In this document: piece by piece, positions 47,553 to 58,970 of the stretch
Numbering within the stretch: the first letter of the stretch is position 1
How the letters are laid out: each line of letters starts with the position of its first letter
Assembly: GCA_014898415.1 (NCBI GenBank)
Contig: RCTD01000013.1
Location: forward strand, 1,302,001-1,366,000
DNA: 64,000 nucleotides
Reading direction: 5' to 3'
DNA from: Stromatinia cepivora
Taxonomy: Eukaryota; Ascomycota; Leotiomycetes; Helotiales; Sclerotiniaceae
Translations under genes and position numbers: made by a program
The notes under the pieces: model-generated
Database searches by the model: none
Seen by the model: only the letters and a program-made list of their open reading frames with translations
What the model was told of the DNA's origin: nothing

Positions 47553-48558
47553 TCCCTTGGAGTGCTAGTGGATACAGTCACGTAAAAATGGGGTTTGGAG
47601 AGGCGTTGGTGATATATAGGAGGGAGTTTTCGCAAAATTTGCGGCGGCAGCTTTTGCTTCCATGTATAATGATTGATTCCCAATAAATCGCAATTTTCTC
47701 GTTATTATAAAAAACTCGATCTATCTTGGTCAGCTAGTTCTGAAGGAGTTGTTTATGGCTCGGATTCACTTACAACGCATTTTAGTAAAGGAACAAAATC
47801 TTGTACGATGGTATCGGTGGCAGCAATGGGCGGCGAATTGTCTGCAAGTCCAACCAAGAACCTGTGCGTCACTCTTTTTGGTAAGAGTGATGGACCAAAT
47901 AGGGTTTCCGAACCTCTATCAACATATAGCATCCGCTCCACTCAACACATGACATAGAGCAACGCGGGTAGAGGTGACATTCCCCCCCTACCAATGTGTT
48001 GGAAGATTATGAGATGAGGACCGAAACACTGGAGGAAACAAAGCAACTCTTAAGATGAGCGAACATTAAGATGGCGGAGGACAGTGGTATGCCGAGCAGA
48101 TATTGAAGATGTTGACTAGGAAGAAGCTGCCAGTGCATTAGAGTGGGGCAAGTGTCTCACCATCTTAAAACTAAAATCGCCCATGACTTTCGAAATAGGG
48201 GTATCATTCGTCGAAGCATCGGCTTTGTCAGTTCCAATGCATGGCAGTTTCATTAAACGGCAGCAGAAACCTCAGCACCAATAGTAAGAAGAGATGTGCA
48301 AATACACTTGGTCATAATAGGCTATAATTCCGTATCAAAGGCACGAGCAGTTGGAAGCAACCACGGAGCCGAGCATCGTCGTTTCCCTTCTGGTGAAGTT
48401 TCCTAAAGCTATGGGGAGTCCTAGTATAGGGTGCGAAAAGTGCTGGTCGTGATATGGTTTGTCGCTATTGAACATCTCGATCTTGTACTAGGTAATTCTC
48501 AACATATAGGCTTCATCGAATGGGCCCCTGTAATATCTGTGGATCCAGCGAGAAGGAT
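47553..48558. other. 1 kb without a convincing gene
   Basis: Short frames only (47673-47957, 48431-48703), without family features. It includes the 3' flank of SEC22. Confidence 0.45.
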
Positions 48559-48962
48559 TCATGGAATTCGGGAATGCCATGGCAGAATATGGAGCGGAGG
48601 GTCGGGAACCGTAGGAGGAGTATTAGGATCCGTTAGAGGAGGGTCTGTCGTAGCTCCATTTGAGTCGCAACTATCAGCAACATTGGCTAATTCTATTGCT
48701 TGATTAATCGTATCCGCTAGGGAAAGGTGGTTTGTATTATTGAATGCAGATGCCCAGTAATCCACTGTGTCGCATCGGCGTCACCTTATCTACACAGTGA
48801 TAAAACGAGAGCTAGTACGGAGGAAGGTCAGAAATAGGCATGGATCCATGGAACTCACTGGCAGCAAGAAGAGCAGCGTCGTTGTCGTCATTATTTCTTG
48901 CAACTAAAGCTGGGCATGCAGTTGAAGATAAAATTGAGAAACTATCGACATTTGTAACTACC

Positions 48963-48970
48963 ACTGGAGT
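48963..48970. repeat. ACTGGAGT target-site duplication (left)
   Basis: Identical to 49534-49541. Confidence 0.88.
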
Positions 48971-49533
48971 CAGTATAATCGATGGATAATTTGGGTATAT
49001 GGGTTGGGTATAGTTAATCACGGTTATAAGCAGATTAAATTCGAAATTTCGCTTATTTATCAATTATGGATTGGTTATGGGTTTTAGATTTGATAAATTA
49101 TGATTTGAATAATTCGAATATATATATTATGGTTATTTATTTATTGATTATTGATTTTGTTTTATTAAGGAAAGGATTATTTTAAAATGAAGAATAAGGA
49201 TATCGAAATTAAAAGCTTTTTTATTTTGTTTGATTTTTATATAGAAAAAATATATAAAATATAAATACAATTTATTTTCTTTTTATTTTTTCTATTTAGT
49301 ATTAAGATTCACTATAAAATCTGATCAAAATTTGAGGTTATTTCCAAATTTCAGAATATGAAGCTATTTCCAAAAAAAATTATGATTAATTGTGGGTATT
49401 TATAATTTTTTAGTAAATATCTTCTCGAATTATCAATAAACAATTATTGGGTTATAATTTCCTCAATTCATTATTTACGGTTTGAGTTGGTTTTTCAAAA
49501 AAGAATATGGTTAATTATCCATCGATTATATTG
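48971..49533. mobile_element. hAT-like MITE (563 bp)
   Basis: The ends are inverted repeats: CAGTATAATCGATGGATAA at 48971 and its reverse complement with one difference (CAATATAATCGATGGATAA) ending at 49533. The 8-bp sequence ACTGGAGT flanks both sides (48963-48970 and 49534-49541), the duplication length made by hAT transposases. The inside is AT-rich without a coding frame, so it depends on an autonomous relative elsewhere. It sits inside the coding part of the secreted-protein gene at 48559-49805. Confidence 0.88.
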
Positions 49534-49541
49534 ACTGGAGT
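49534..49541. repeat. ACTGGAGT target-site duplication (right)
   Basis: Partner of 48963-48970. Confidence 0.88.
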
Positions 49542-49805
49542 AGTGGAGGCAGTTGGGAAAGTATAAATGGAAATAGTCGGTCTATTTGATGCATTTGAGT
49601 GCGAGGTTAAGATTGACGAGACGGCTGATGAAGAGTTTTGGGCTAGGATTCTAGTGGTGGTAGATATTAAAACAGAACTACTTTGTGGTTGTGAAGAGGA
49701 AGTGGTCAGGTAAACCGGAGTCGTAACCACTGAGGAAAGTCCAGAAGAGAGCCCGCTACAGGATACTAGAGGGAGAATCCCCACAAGAATGAATTCAGAG
49801 TACAT

Positions 49806-50432
49806 GGCTCACAGTAGGATTGGAACGAGCTGAGTACGAATGCTTGCTAATCTTGACACCATCCAAAATAACCAAAGACTTTTTATGTTGACTTTGACAG
49901 GTCTCGTGACGGTGTTTGTGCCAAGAATGTGAAGTAGATTATTTTCTCAGCCTTCATATCCGGACAAAGTCTGGCCATCAGCCAAGCGATAGGACTGAAG
50001 CCATGTCTTTGCTTAGCTTTATATTTCCCAGGTCTGGACTCGTGGGCTGAGGTTGTCTTAATGTGTCACAGCCTCAGAAAATAAGACGCAGTGAGTTGGA
50101 CACGATAATTCTGATTTTAACGACAATTTATCGTTCTACAAATGCCAGTGGGATCTACTGCTGCCCTGTAACAAAATAGTGCTTTGCAGCTTGCATATTG
50201 GTTTAAAAATGGCGATTAGCTGAGATTGGAGCAGGTTTCATAATACGTGAGTGATTGATAATGGCATGGCATGTATGTAGGTAATGACAAAAAAACCTGA
50301 TAAAAAGAACAAGTGTCAATGTGCCAAGAACAAACAAAATATTTCTCCAACGTCCAAATCCTCACGTCACATCTTTTGATCATAATTAGGAAATCTAGCT
50401 ATCTCTCCCGTCCCAGACCCCGCATCAGTAAA
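49806..50432. other. Intergenic between the two secreted-protein genes
   Basis: 627 bp. It holds the upstream region of the disrupted gene and the 3' flank of its intact relative. No gene seen. Confidence 0.45.
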
Positions 50433-51245
50433 TCACAAGCCCCGTGCATCAAGCCATTCCTGAAGCCCAGCAAAAATAGCCGCATACTTCTTCAACTACA
50501 ATTAGACAAAAATAATCAGTACTAATCTTTTCTTCCCATGACTTCCCCCCAAAAAGCATATGAACTTACAATAGCAACCAGATCCTTGAAACTCTGACAT
50601 TCGGTATTGCCAAGCTCAATTGCTTCATCTATTACCGGCTTTGCCTTCTCTATTTGATCCCATATTTCGAAAAGTAATCTCATTAATTCGACTGATGAAC
50701 GAGTTGTGTTTGGTTAGCATTGGAATATTAAACATGATTAGAAATATGGAAGATTGTATGTGGAACTTACTTTGTTCCGGTGTAAGCTTGGGAGGGTCAA
50801 CACGTTTCCCCATGCGGTACCCGCCATAACTTCGTATGGCAGTCGGGACATCAGTAGGACCTGACCAAGTGAAAGATGGAGAAACGCAGGTGCTCGATGT
50901 TGAAGAGGTGGTAGTTGTTGGATATATATAAGTTGACAAAGTTGTGGGTTCTGTTGTAGTTGGTGGTTGGCTGGTGGGAAGGATGTAGGTTGTGGGGTAT
51001 GTTGTAGTTGGCTCGCTTGTTGAATAAGGAGCATATGTGGAATAACCAGGAGGGGTATAGTGATCAGTAGCGGTTGCTTCGGTGATGGTGGGGTAGGCAG
51101 AGGAGATCAAGGCGGTCGGGGAGTAGTATGTGATGGGAGTTGAAGTAGACGTTACCACACTGCTCGTACCTTCATAATAGACAGTATCACAAAGTGTGAG
51201 GCGGAAGAGCAACGGAAGAGTAAAGGCGAAGAATGAGTAGCGCAT
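50433..51245 (-). CDS. Secreted Ser/Thr/Pro-rich protein (unknown)
   Basis: Three exons: 51245-50771, 50691-50570 and 50495-50433, giving 219 aa with canonical introns. The start MRYSFFAFTLPLLFRLTLCD is a signal peptide. An upstream in-frame extension is unlikely. Residues 21-140 form a mucin-like stalk rich in Ser, Thr, Pro and Tyr with repeated (T/S)xYxPTTT/YPTTY motifs, probably O-glycosylated. The last 75 residues are helical and conserved in style with the neighbouring disrupted gene (IELMRLLFEIWDQIEKAKPV, then DEAIELGNTECQSFKDLVAI | LKKYAAIFAGLQEWLDARGL). There is no GPI signal. I do not recognise the family. A cell-wall or apoplastic role is inference. Confidence 0.72.
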
Positions 51246-52405
51246 TTTGATCCAAGTAGCTTCACGGGAAAATCTTTTTTGAATATATGGTATAAGACTC
51301 CAATGCAAATAATGATGTCGATGTAAGTAGATATTCTACAGTTCCCAAGTGGTTTATATAAATTAGCTTCTACTATCCATGTCTACCACCACGACTTCAC
51401 CGCTCCTAGGTGTCCCAGTTCATTCTGCAGATGATCGAGCCACATGTGAATAGGCGTACGAAACCTCATAACTATGGGCGAGTTGAACACAGCTCATTAA
51501 TATTCGCCAACTAACTGTGCATTCGAAGTATCCAAGTCCTGCCCACCACCTTCAAGGAAATCGCGTTCCCAAGACTTTTCCATGCAAACTATTGGACAAG
51601 ATCGAGATCTAGTCTGTAGATACAAATTGTCGTTGTTAAGGGTTTATAGCTGTAGTATGCCAAGACAGGAAATGCACCTTACTTCGAGGCAGGCGGGGAA
51701 TCCACCTACCCCTTCCGCCACATCGGAACTTTCCTCATGCCACGAAATAACGTTTGCTTCCCTTACATAAAACGAGGGGTTTACCTCAGCCCCGCACCTG
51801 TTTAATCATGAATCATCATACACTGGAGAATGCAGAAATGACAGCCCTCCATAACTCCGTTCACTGGTAAACGGCTTTCGGATGAAGCGCAAATCTTTAC
51901 TTAGATGAGCATTTCCCTAGCAAAAATCTAGCACTCACCACAAATATATAATTGTATCATCACTGGACTCGCTCAAGATAAAGCATCGTGTCGGCATACA
52001 CACCACGAAGAATATAGCAGTTAAAATATACCAGGCACTCGCCGTAATAGGCTTCCCCGCGGGGACCTATCACTTCGAAGTTTATGCAACGGCAATTCCC
52101 AGGGAACCTAACTTAAATTCCCCGAAGCAAGACATTAATTCCCAACAGCACGTGTGATGATACACTTGGCGAGAACTAGTTCTCCCCGCACGGCTTTTAC
52201 CCATGTGGCCCGTTGTTCCAGATGTTTACGCAAATATATACCTAATGACCAAGTTCATAAGGCTGAATTAATATTCTTTGGGGAAAATGTACTCCTGCAT
52301 TGTTTTCTCTGCTATGTCCTGTCCTAGATATAGAAAGTAACCAATTGCGCATATGTCCCATGGATTTATTGTACACATCAACAACCTGTCCCTACGACAT
52401 AATTA
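51246..52405. other. 1.2 kb without a convincing gene
   Basis: This is the promoter side of the secreted-protein gene and the 3' flank of the CLPTM1 gene. Only short featureless frames occur. Confidence 0.5.
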
Positions 52406-54576
52406 TCACTTCCTTTTCGTTGCTCCAGCTTTCTTTGAGCTTCCTGTGGCCTTACCAATAAGTTCATCTGCCTTCTTTTCAGCTACCTTGGCACCTTCAA
52501 TTCCCACCTTGACGCTTGTATCAGCGCCCGGAATACTCTTCAAAGGTTTGTTGGCGATTTTCTCCTCAACCTCTTCATCATCACCGCCTTGTCCAAACTC
52601 ATTGACTCTTGTGTAGTCAACCTTATACTTCCAACTCTGATACAGATAGACGAAGAAGATAACATCATCTCTGAGTGTTGCCAAGCGATGTAACGTTGGC
52701 ATCTTAATAGTGAATGCAAAAAGATCATCGATGAAGGTATTCAAGAACTTGTACATCATAGCTCTACCTGGCATGTGTGCAACACTCTTGAGACGATAGT
52801 TGATGTACAATGAAGGGACCATCATTAAAAACCCGTAGGCGTAGACGGATCCAACGAGAGTTGCGATTACAAAGGAGTACCACGATTTGTGACTTTCGTA
52901 TTTCAAGGAGTATGCTCCGTAAGCGAGGAGGAGAGGAACAGCAATCATGTACATATACTTGAAAGCAACTGCATCATACTCCTTGGTCTTCTCTTCTGTC
53001 TCGGAAAGAACATGTTTGTCTTCAAAAACGATGCGGTATGGTATAATCGAATTTGGTGCATCGCGAATACGAACATTGACAACCGTGGTGATTTTCCAAA
53101 ACTCGAGAACGATTCCCATTCCTTGGGTGAACAAAATCATCCAACCTAGATACCTAGTAAGTGACATATTCATAATTATGGGCCAAAAGCTCAACTTACT
53201 GGTATTCTCATTATTATCCATCAAGTACAAGAAAATAACACCTTGCATAAAGACGTTTCCGAGGATTGAACGAACTGAAATTCCGACATTATTCTTCTTG
53301 TTTCGGTAATGACTGATATCGGATTTGAAGGCCATCATCTCGAAGATCATATGAAAGATACTAACAATAACCGTGGTGGCCAAAAGATAAATATTAGTGT
53401 CTAATAAGACTTCCTTGATCATTTCGAACTCAGAACCATCTCCACCGCCGGGTGGTGCTTGTCCCTGGGCAGCATTTCTCGCAGTTTGTTTTGCGCCTTC
53501 ATCCATACTCGCCATCAAGGTGAACTTCCAATTAGCAAAGTTCTGAAGGTCAATATGCATAGGAATTCTGGTGACTGTTGAATTTAGAACTGTCATGTGA
53601 GTCTTCAACTGCCAAAAAGTGTTGACAAAGAGTAATGGATAGTACCATCCATTAAGTCCAGTACCGTCTCTGGATCCGCTCGCCTCCAAATGAACGTATT
53701 GACGAACAGCAGGATGCAGAGATGGAAAGTTCATGACGCCAGAATCTGGAATGAATGACATTGTAAAGTTAGGATGATAATGTGATTTGATTACAGGCCC
53801 GCTGGGAATTTCTTCTTCGGGCTGTTGAGTCGTTAGTGTAGTCTTTTACGTCTGAATGTTTAAGGAACTTACCTCATCCGTCTCTTCAACTGCTGCCAAG
53901 AGATTCTTGGTTTTCCTTATTTTCTTTTGCGCAATGTATTGAGTCAAAGGATGCACGAAATGAAATGCCCTAGTAGGATCATAACCAGGCGTGACAGGAT
54001 CCAATTTGCTTCCAGAAATTCCAATATAGAAGTGACCCCAAAGTGTACCATTGTTCTGTACCTCGGATGGTACATCGAAGCTCGTATCAATCGATCGGTG
54101 TTCATTGTAATCTCCAAATACGAATCCCGTTTCATCCAGTACGATTCTTTCCTTCGGGATCTTTGCGATTGGTTCAGCAACAAAAGTTGGGGATACGACG
54201 ATGGTGATATCAAGAGAGCTATCCGTAGGCCACATGGGCGCAATTCTTTGAGGAATAGGACTCCATACTGCTCCTTCGTTCAATCTATCAGGTCGTGCAT
54301 GATATGGTGGGATTTCACCGTTGTTTGCTGGCACATTTATAACTGCTCCTGAGGCATCGGTTGTAGTAGTAGTCGCAGGCCCTTTATTCCCAGTTATTTG
54401 CTTCATCAAGAATTGCATGCCAACGAAGATGGCAATGCCCTGCACGGCGGATTTGATCATCGGCTGTTCATGATTTTGTCAGTAATTTTTATCAGCTAGC
54501 TTTTGGAGAGACTCACACTCATACCGCCTTCTTGGGCTTGCGCACCCGCAGCTGGTGGAGCTGTTCCGGATGGCAT
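52406..54576 (-). CDS. CLPTM1-family multi-pass membrane protein
   Basis: Four exons: 54576-54517, 54463-53873, 53821-53200 and 53145-52406, giving 670 aa. The joins read GGMS | PMIKSAVQGIAIFVGMQFLM, then ETDE | PEEEIPSGPVIKS and YLMDNNENTS | WMILFTQGMG. The last is a hallmark of the family (Y-MDN-TS/NTSWMI). Acceptor choice there is fixed by frame: the upstream TAG acceptor would stop at once. After an N-terminal membrane helix comes a lumenal part (APMWPTDSSLDITIVVSPTF, FGDYNEHRSIDTSF) and five or six membrane helices from about 375. The end is Lys-rich (KKAGATKRK). Human CLPTM1 and CLPTM1L work in the ER, CLPTM1L as a glucosamine-phosphatidylinositol scramblase in GPI synthesis. The fungal protein is likely ER-resident. 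Confidence 0.95.
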
Positions 54577-55024
54577 ATTCAAGATAGTATGCCTTCTTTT
54601 TGATTTTTGTAGAGGTGTGACGGCAAATGGGTATGTTGTCTACATGGAAATAAATTATGGAGTTGCTTGCGGGACAATAAGCTTACGTAATAAACTTCGG
54701 TTCCAATCTCCGCCTCCATCTAGAATTATATATCGTCCTAGGCATTCTTCGTAAGGATTTGCGTTCCAGAATGACATCTTGTACATATTATCATTATTGG
54801 AGGATCCTTCTTCTGAAATATTGAAATCAATTGTAGAATATCGATATATCAAGATTTGGGCCATGGGATTTCAACAATTTCCATCGTTTAACAACCAAGC
54901 CGAGTCCGCTTTTGTTAGCAAATTTAAGAATGTAATTATATGAATCCCGAGTATTCCTAAGGAGGTCGGTACGAAGCCGTCGAGCTCAACAGTTTTTAGG
55001 TTACACAATGGAACGGTGAGTTCC
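54577..55024. other. Intergenic
   Basis: 448 bp upstream of the CLPTM1 gene, overlapping the 3' flank of the wax-synthase pseudogene. The minus frames here are not protein-like. Confidence 0.45.
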
Positions 55025-56327
55025 TTAAGGCACGCAGTCGTCCTTTGGAAACACATTCTTGGGTAAACTCCAAGCAAAGAACCCCCAAACCCATAGATAC
55101 CCAATCCAGTAACACCACCTCGAGTCTGCCCTCCATCCGTGGTGTTTCAATACTTTCTTCACCAACTTCTGTGCAATGTCTTCGGCGATAATGGCACATG
55201 GACATAGAGAATACCATTGAAATATGTGGCTGACTCCACAGCCTGGAATCCTCATTTTTGCTGGAAGATATATCATAGCGTGCATACAGGCGGAGCTGAA
55301 GAACACCAAATACAGCATAGCGAATTTTTTATATTTGGAATTCTGTGGGATTTGAAATATGTTTGAGGACATGAATGAGGCCCAACCGATGAGATCGCAA
55401 CGTAAAAATTGATGCCAAACGGTTCTAGGAATGAATACAGGATTAGCATGAGACCTCCATTGTATAGTACTTTGATACAACTACGTACCCCCAATATTTT
55501 CGGATGGTATATGCTTCCCCTAATGATCCATAAACAGCAAAATTCCAACCTGGTATGGCTTGAGCACCGCCAATGTAGACCGCAATTGCAGATATAAAAT
55601 AATGATGGGCGGAAATAACAAGCATTTCAGGGAGAATCTACAACACAGGTAGTGCTAATCTTATACATATCTCTCTCGAGTTAACTTGGTGTATTCTTCG
55701 GAAGAACTGTTCTTTATCGGATCTATAATCACCAACCTGAAGACTATTTTGATAAAATCTTTGAAAAACGTTTATTATCCTCTAGAGAAGATAGCAAAGC
55801 TATGTCATGAGTATTCTGTTGATGATAAAAGCATCTGGATTTGAAAGATCAGCGAATATTTGTATTGGAAATCGCGGCAGCTTCCTCGGCTGAGAAGGCG
55901 TTCCGATCTGTCTTGGGTTAAAGTATCGACTCATGGCCCAGGTTAGTTTCTGCTTGAATGTCGTAGTAGACAAATGTGGCGACTCCAATCTGAACAGCCC
56001 AAAGTTTATGGTGCCTATTAACTGGGCTGCAAGGACATATTTTGCAAAGTGTGAATATGAACTGATACCTGAATCTCCATAGTGTAAAGCAGTGAAACCA
56101 TAGATAAGGAACATCGCGAATGGACCCGCTCGTAATGAAGTGCGAGGTGGGATATAGATCATTATTAGGCTGCCAAATATATAAGATAATGCAAGTAACA
56201 AGATTGGATAGTTGAATATTGGATTGCCTGATTTTGATTAGCTTAGGTACCTTAACGTTGTTCAATGTGCGAGAATAAACAGACCTCCGAGATAAGTGTC
56301 GAGAACATTGAAAATTGAATTTTTCAT
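55025..56327 (-). pseudogene. Wax-synthase-domain (MBOAT) acyltransferase, three in-frame TAGs
   Basis: Exons 56327-56285, 56227-55489 and 55424-55025, in one continuous frame of 394 codons. Membrane helices are seen at NPIFNYPILLLALSYIFGS, GPFAMFLIYGFTALHY and MLVISAHHYFISAIAVYIG. The MBOAT core reads SLGEAYTIRKYWG | TVWHQFLRCDLIGW and FFSSACMHAMIYLPA, with the conserved Trp-His-Gln and later His of fungal wax synthase-like acetyltransferases, some of which act in terpenoid pathways. The frame is broken by TAG at 55802-55800, 55784-55782 and 55640-55638. No GT donor lies close enough upstream of the first to splice it out, and the sequence between stops still reads as protein (VFQRFYQNSLQVGDYRSDKE). 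All splice sites and the remaining frame are intact, so inactivation is recent or the allele is strain-specific. Confidence 0.82.
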
Positions 56328-58160
56328 GACCGTTGTTGCTGGAGGTTAAGCTTCTTCAGAAAATAAGTTTCTATGGAGAATATAGCAAGTTCTTCGAATG
56401 AGTAGGATTGAAGTTGTCTATAGTAAGAAAAAAGGCAAAGCCAGACATCTTTTGTATTGAATCAAGAGATTTAGACATTACTCAACATGGTAGTCAAACT
56501 GAGTGATTCATCATCACCAGTACAGATGACTATGGGATGGAGTGGATCCGGTAGTGGTGATTGTAGTTTATTTTCTATTATGCATGAATCATATATCAGA
56601 GTAGACTCACTACCCTACCTCCCGCTGATTTCATTGAAGAACCGCAACATTCAAAAAGATAGCTTCAACCCGCAGCCCAAAAGAAAGACTGAACAACAAG
56701 AAGAAGGAAAAAATCAACAGTAAGAGGCGAAATGGCAAAACCTTACCGCCCCTCGAAGGGGGCGAGGATAAACCCCGCGGGGTTTTTTCGATTGTTTTCG
56801 GGCCAGGCCACTTTACCACTCCACTATGAGAGCACATTTGACCTGTAAAGACACAGCATATCTGCAGCCTTTAGGCTCCCGATGGAAACTTTTTCGTAAC
56901 ACGCTTTATATAGTACGAAAAACGTGAATTTGGCCTCCATGATAAAATCCATTGACCCATACTAACTACTTCAATGCGCAACTAGCTCTTCAACAGCAAG
57001 GCAAGACATGCGACATCTGAAGCTTAACTAACACAAGATTAGTACTTGAGCCCAACAGAAGTAAAATAGGTATTGATCCAGTTCAATCTTCCATACCCCA
57101 TGCAAAACAGCTGAACTTAGTACTTGGCCTCTGTGGCATTGCCACCAAAACGATCAATCGGCCTTTCCAACGGCGATTCGTGACAGGGATGGGTACCCGC
57201 GGTAAGCTTGTGCTTCTGAAGAGGATGAAATAACATTTCGAATATGAATATCGCTAATAGAAGACGTGCAGCTCCCAGTCGATGCAGGAATTAGTTGTAA
57301 AAGCCGTCTCTACTTAGCCAAGAAGACGTGCTTCAATGGGGACTTGACAATACCATTGTACGTGATCGCGAACCCATCTTGGAGCAAGCGCAACGAGGTG
57401 ACTTTTTGTATTCAGCCTGTACCACACTTGTGGTAAGCATGAGCTCGAATCGATGAGGAGGCCTCATACTATGCACCGAACCCCTTTGATCATGGCATAA
57501 TCGGATCTTCAATGCCCCTTTGCGATAATCTTATCAGGTTGATATTGCTAGATTGTTTAACAGATGCATGCATCCCACCCGAGGTCATGACCAAGTTCCC
57601 TGGATTCAGCAGCTCAGTCGGGATTCAATTGTGATGAAGTGGTTCCCCTTACGTAAGCACTATGACATAACCTCCGCTCAATTGCACCCCTATGATCATC
57701 CACACACCAATCATACTACACTAACAACCCCACAAACTGCGGGGTGAATGTATCATACCCAACAAATAAACATTTACTCTACCATACTTCTCATCCCAAT
57801 CATATATATATACAGCCAAATAAATTCATTGTGAATTGAATCACTATCATACTATCATACCATCGTACCAAGCCGATCAACTTACAGTCCTTTCTTAAAA
57901 CCACCTTTCGGTTTCTTACACGTTTTCTTTTTCCAACATCCTCGTCATCAGACAACATTTGGTACCTGCAGATAAATCCACTCTTACCACTAGTTTCCAT
58001 ACTTAAGTACTTGAGTAGATCTCAAGTATACAACTTATACAACATTTAACATACAACACAATATACAGTAAGACTTTCACGATTCGAGATTTCTTCTTGT
58101 TTCAAACATCATAAACCCATCAGCACTACCACATCCCTAGATCCAAATCAATACAACAAA
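56328..58160. other. 1.8 kb without a convincing gene
   Basis: It contains a frame at 56487-56723 (Ser/Gly then Lys/Gln-rich, no family) and a GC-rich double palindrome at 56747-56786. The last 400 bp are a C/A-rich leader of the LOG gene. No tRNA was recognised. Confidence 0.45.
56747..56786. repeat. Two adjacent GC-rich palindromes
   Basis: CGCCCCTCGAAGGGGGCG is followed six bases later by AACCCCGCGGGGTT and a run of T. Both fold into strong hairpins in otherwise AT-rich DNA. Confidence 0.8.
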
Positions 58161-58970
58161 ATGGCATCCGGTGGCGTCTCTCCCATCTCATCCGGCTCCC
58201 CCGTTCCCTCCATCCGCGGATCGGCGGACCCGTCTATTTCCTCCCCCCTAGCCCAAACAACCAGCTCCTCAACCACACCACCACTCCCCACAAAAATCTG
58301 CGTATTCTGCGGAGCATCACCAGGCTCCAGCCCCTCCCACATGGCCATGGCCCGTTCCTTGGCCGAACATATGGCTTCGCAAAACATATCTCTCGTCTAC
58401 GGTGGTGGTACCGTCGGACTGATGGGTGAAATTGCTCGAACACTAGTTTCTCTCTCTGGTCCCACTTCCGTGCACGGAATCATACCCGCTCCACTGGTGA
58501 AATACGAGCGAGGTCCTGATAGCGAAGCTGCCAGTATTCACAGTAGAGAAAATGGAACCGGGACGCCAGAAAATGGAGATGGGTTACCAGAATACAACAT
58601 CTACGGGAAAACAACCGTGGTAAAAGATATGCATACACGGAAAGCAAGGATGGCGCAGGAAGTTATGGCAGGGGGGCCTGGTTCCGGTTTCATTGCATTA
58701 TCAGGTGGTTATGGTACGCTTGAGGAATTGATGGAAGTGGTGACTTGGAATCAATTGGGTATTCATACTCGAGGTGTTGTGCTTCTGAATGTGGAAGGAT
58801 ATTGGGATGGATTGATGGCGTGGATTCAGAATTCTGTGGAGGCGGGATTCGTGGGAGAGGCGAATAAGAAAATTGTGGTCGATTGTGGCACGGCGGAGGG
58901 GGCAATTAAGGCATTGAGGGATTATAAGTTGACGGAAGGGAGGTTTAAGTTGGAGTGGGGTAATGAATAG
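58161..58970 (+). CDS. LOG-family cytokinin riboside 5'-monophosphate phosphoribohydrolase
   Basis: Single exon of 269 aa. The first 45 residues are a Ser/Pro-rich extension, after which the Rossmann core starts at ICVFCGASPGSSPSHMAMAR and SLVYGGGTVGLMGEIARTL. The family signature follows: MHTRKARMAQEV and, at about 180, ALSGGYGTLEELMEVVTWNQ (PGGxGTxxE with Ser for the usual Pro, as often seen in fungi). The active-site Arg (RKARM) and Glu (TLEE) are present. LOG enzymes cleave ribose-5-phosphate from cytokinin nucleotides or related nucleoside monophosphates, and many fungi including plant-associated ones have one or more. An insertion at about 120-150 (EAASIHSRENGTGTPENGDG) is a low-complexity loop. 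Confidence 0.93.
   Translation: MASGGVSPISSGSPVPSIRGSADPSISSPLAQTTSSSTTPPLPTKICVFCGASPGSSPSHMAMARSLAEHMASQNISLVYGGGTVGLMGEIARTLVSLSGPTSVHGIIPAPLVKYERGPDSEAASIHSRENGTGTPENGDGLPEYNIYGKTTVVKDMHTRKARMAQEVMAGGPGSGFIALSGGYGTLEELMEVVTWNQLGIHTRGVVLLNVEGYWDGLMAWIQNSVEAGFVGEANKKIVVDCGTAEGAIKALRDYKLTEGRFKLEWGNE

Larger units (their letters stand above)
48559..49805 (-). pseudogene. Ser/Thr-rich secreted protein gene split by a hAT-like MITE
   Basis: The ATG at 49805 gives a signal-peptide-like start (MYSEFILVGILPLVSCSG) and a mucin-like Ser/Thr/Pro stretch up to TFPTASTTPV, where a 563-bp insertion begins. On the far side the same frame resumes (VVTNVDSFSILSSTACPALV) if the insertion and one 8-bp duplicate are left out. 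After an intron (about 48860-48766; GTGAGT...ACACAG) the last exon reads ALLAA | MDYWASAFNNTNHL, then INQAIELANVADSCDSN and a Pro-rich end to 48559. The layout matches the intact gene at 50433-51245 (signal peptide, Ser/Thr-rich stalk, xINxAIELxN helix in a later exon). It was probably a cell-wall or secreted protein before disruption. Confidence 0.72.

Noticed and set aside
54871..55104. Extra exon after the wax-synthase stop at 55025
   Set aside because: The frame continues with some hydrophobic residues but lacks family motifs and clear splice sites.
56771..56786. Bacterial-style intrinsic terminator (AACCCCGCGGGGTT plus T6)
   Set aside because: All surrounding genes are eukaryotic with introns. 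It is reported only as a palindrome.
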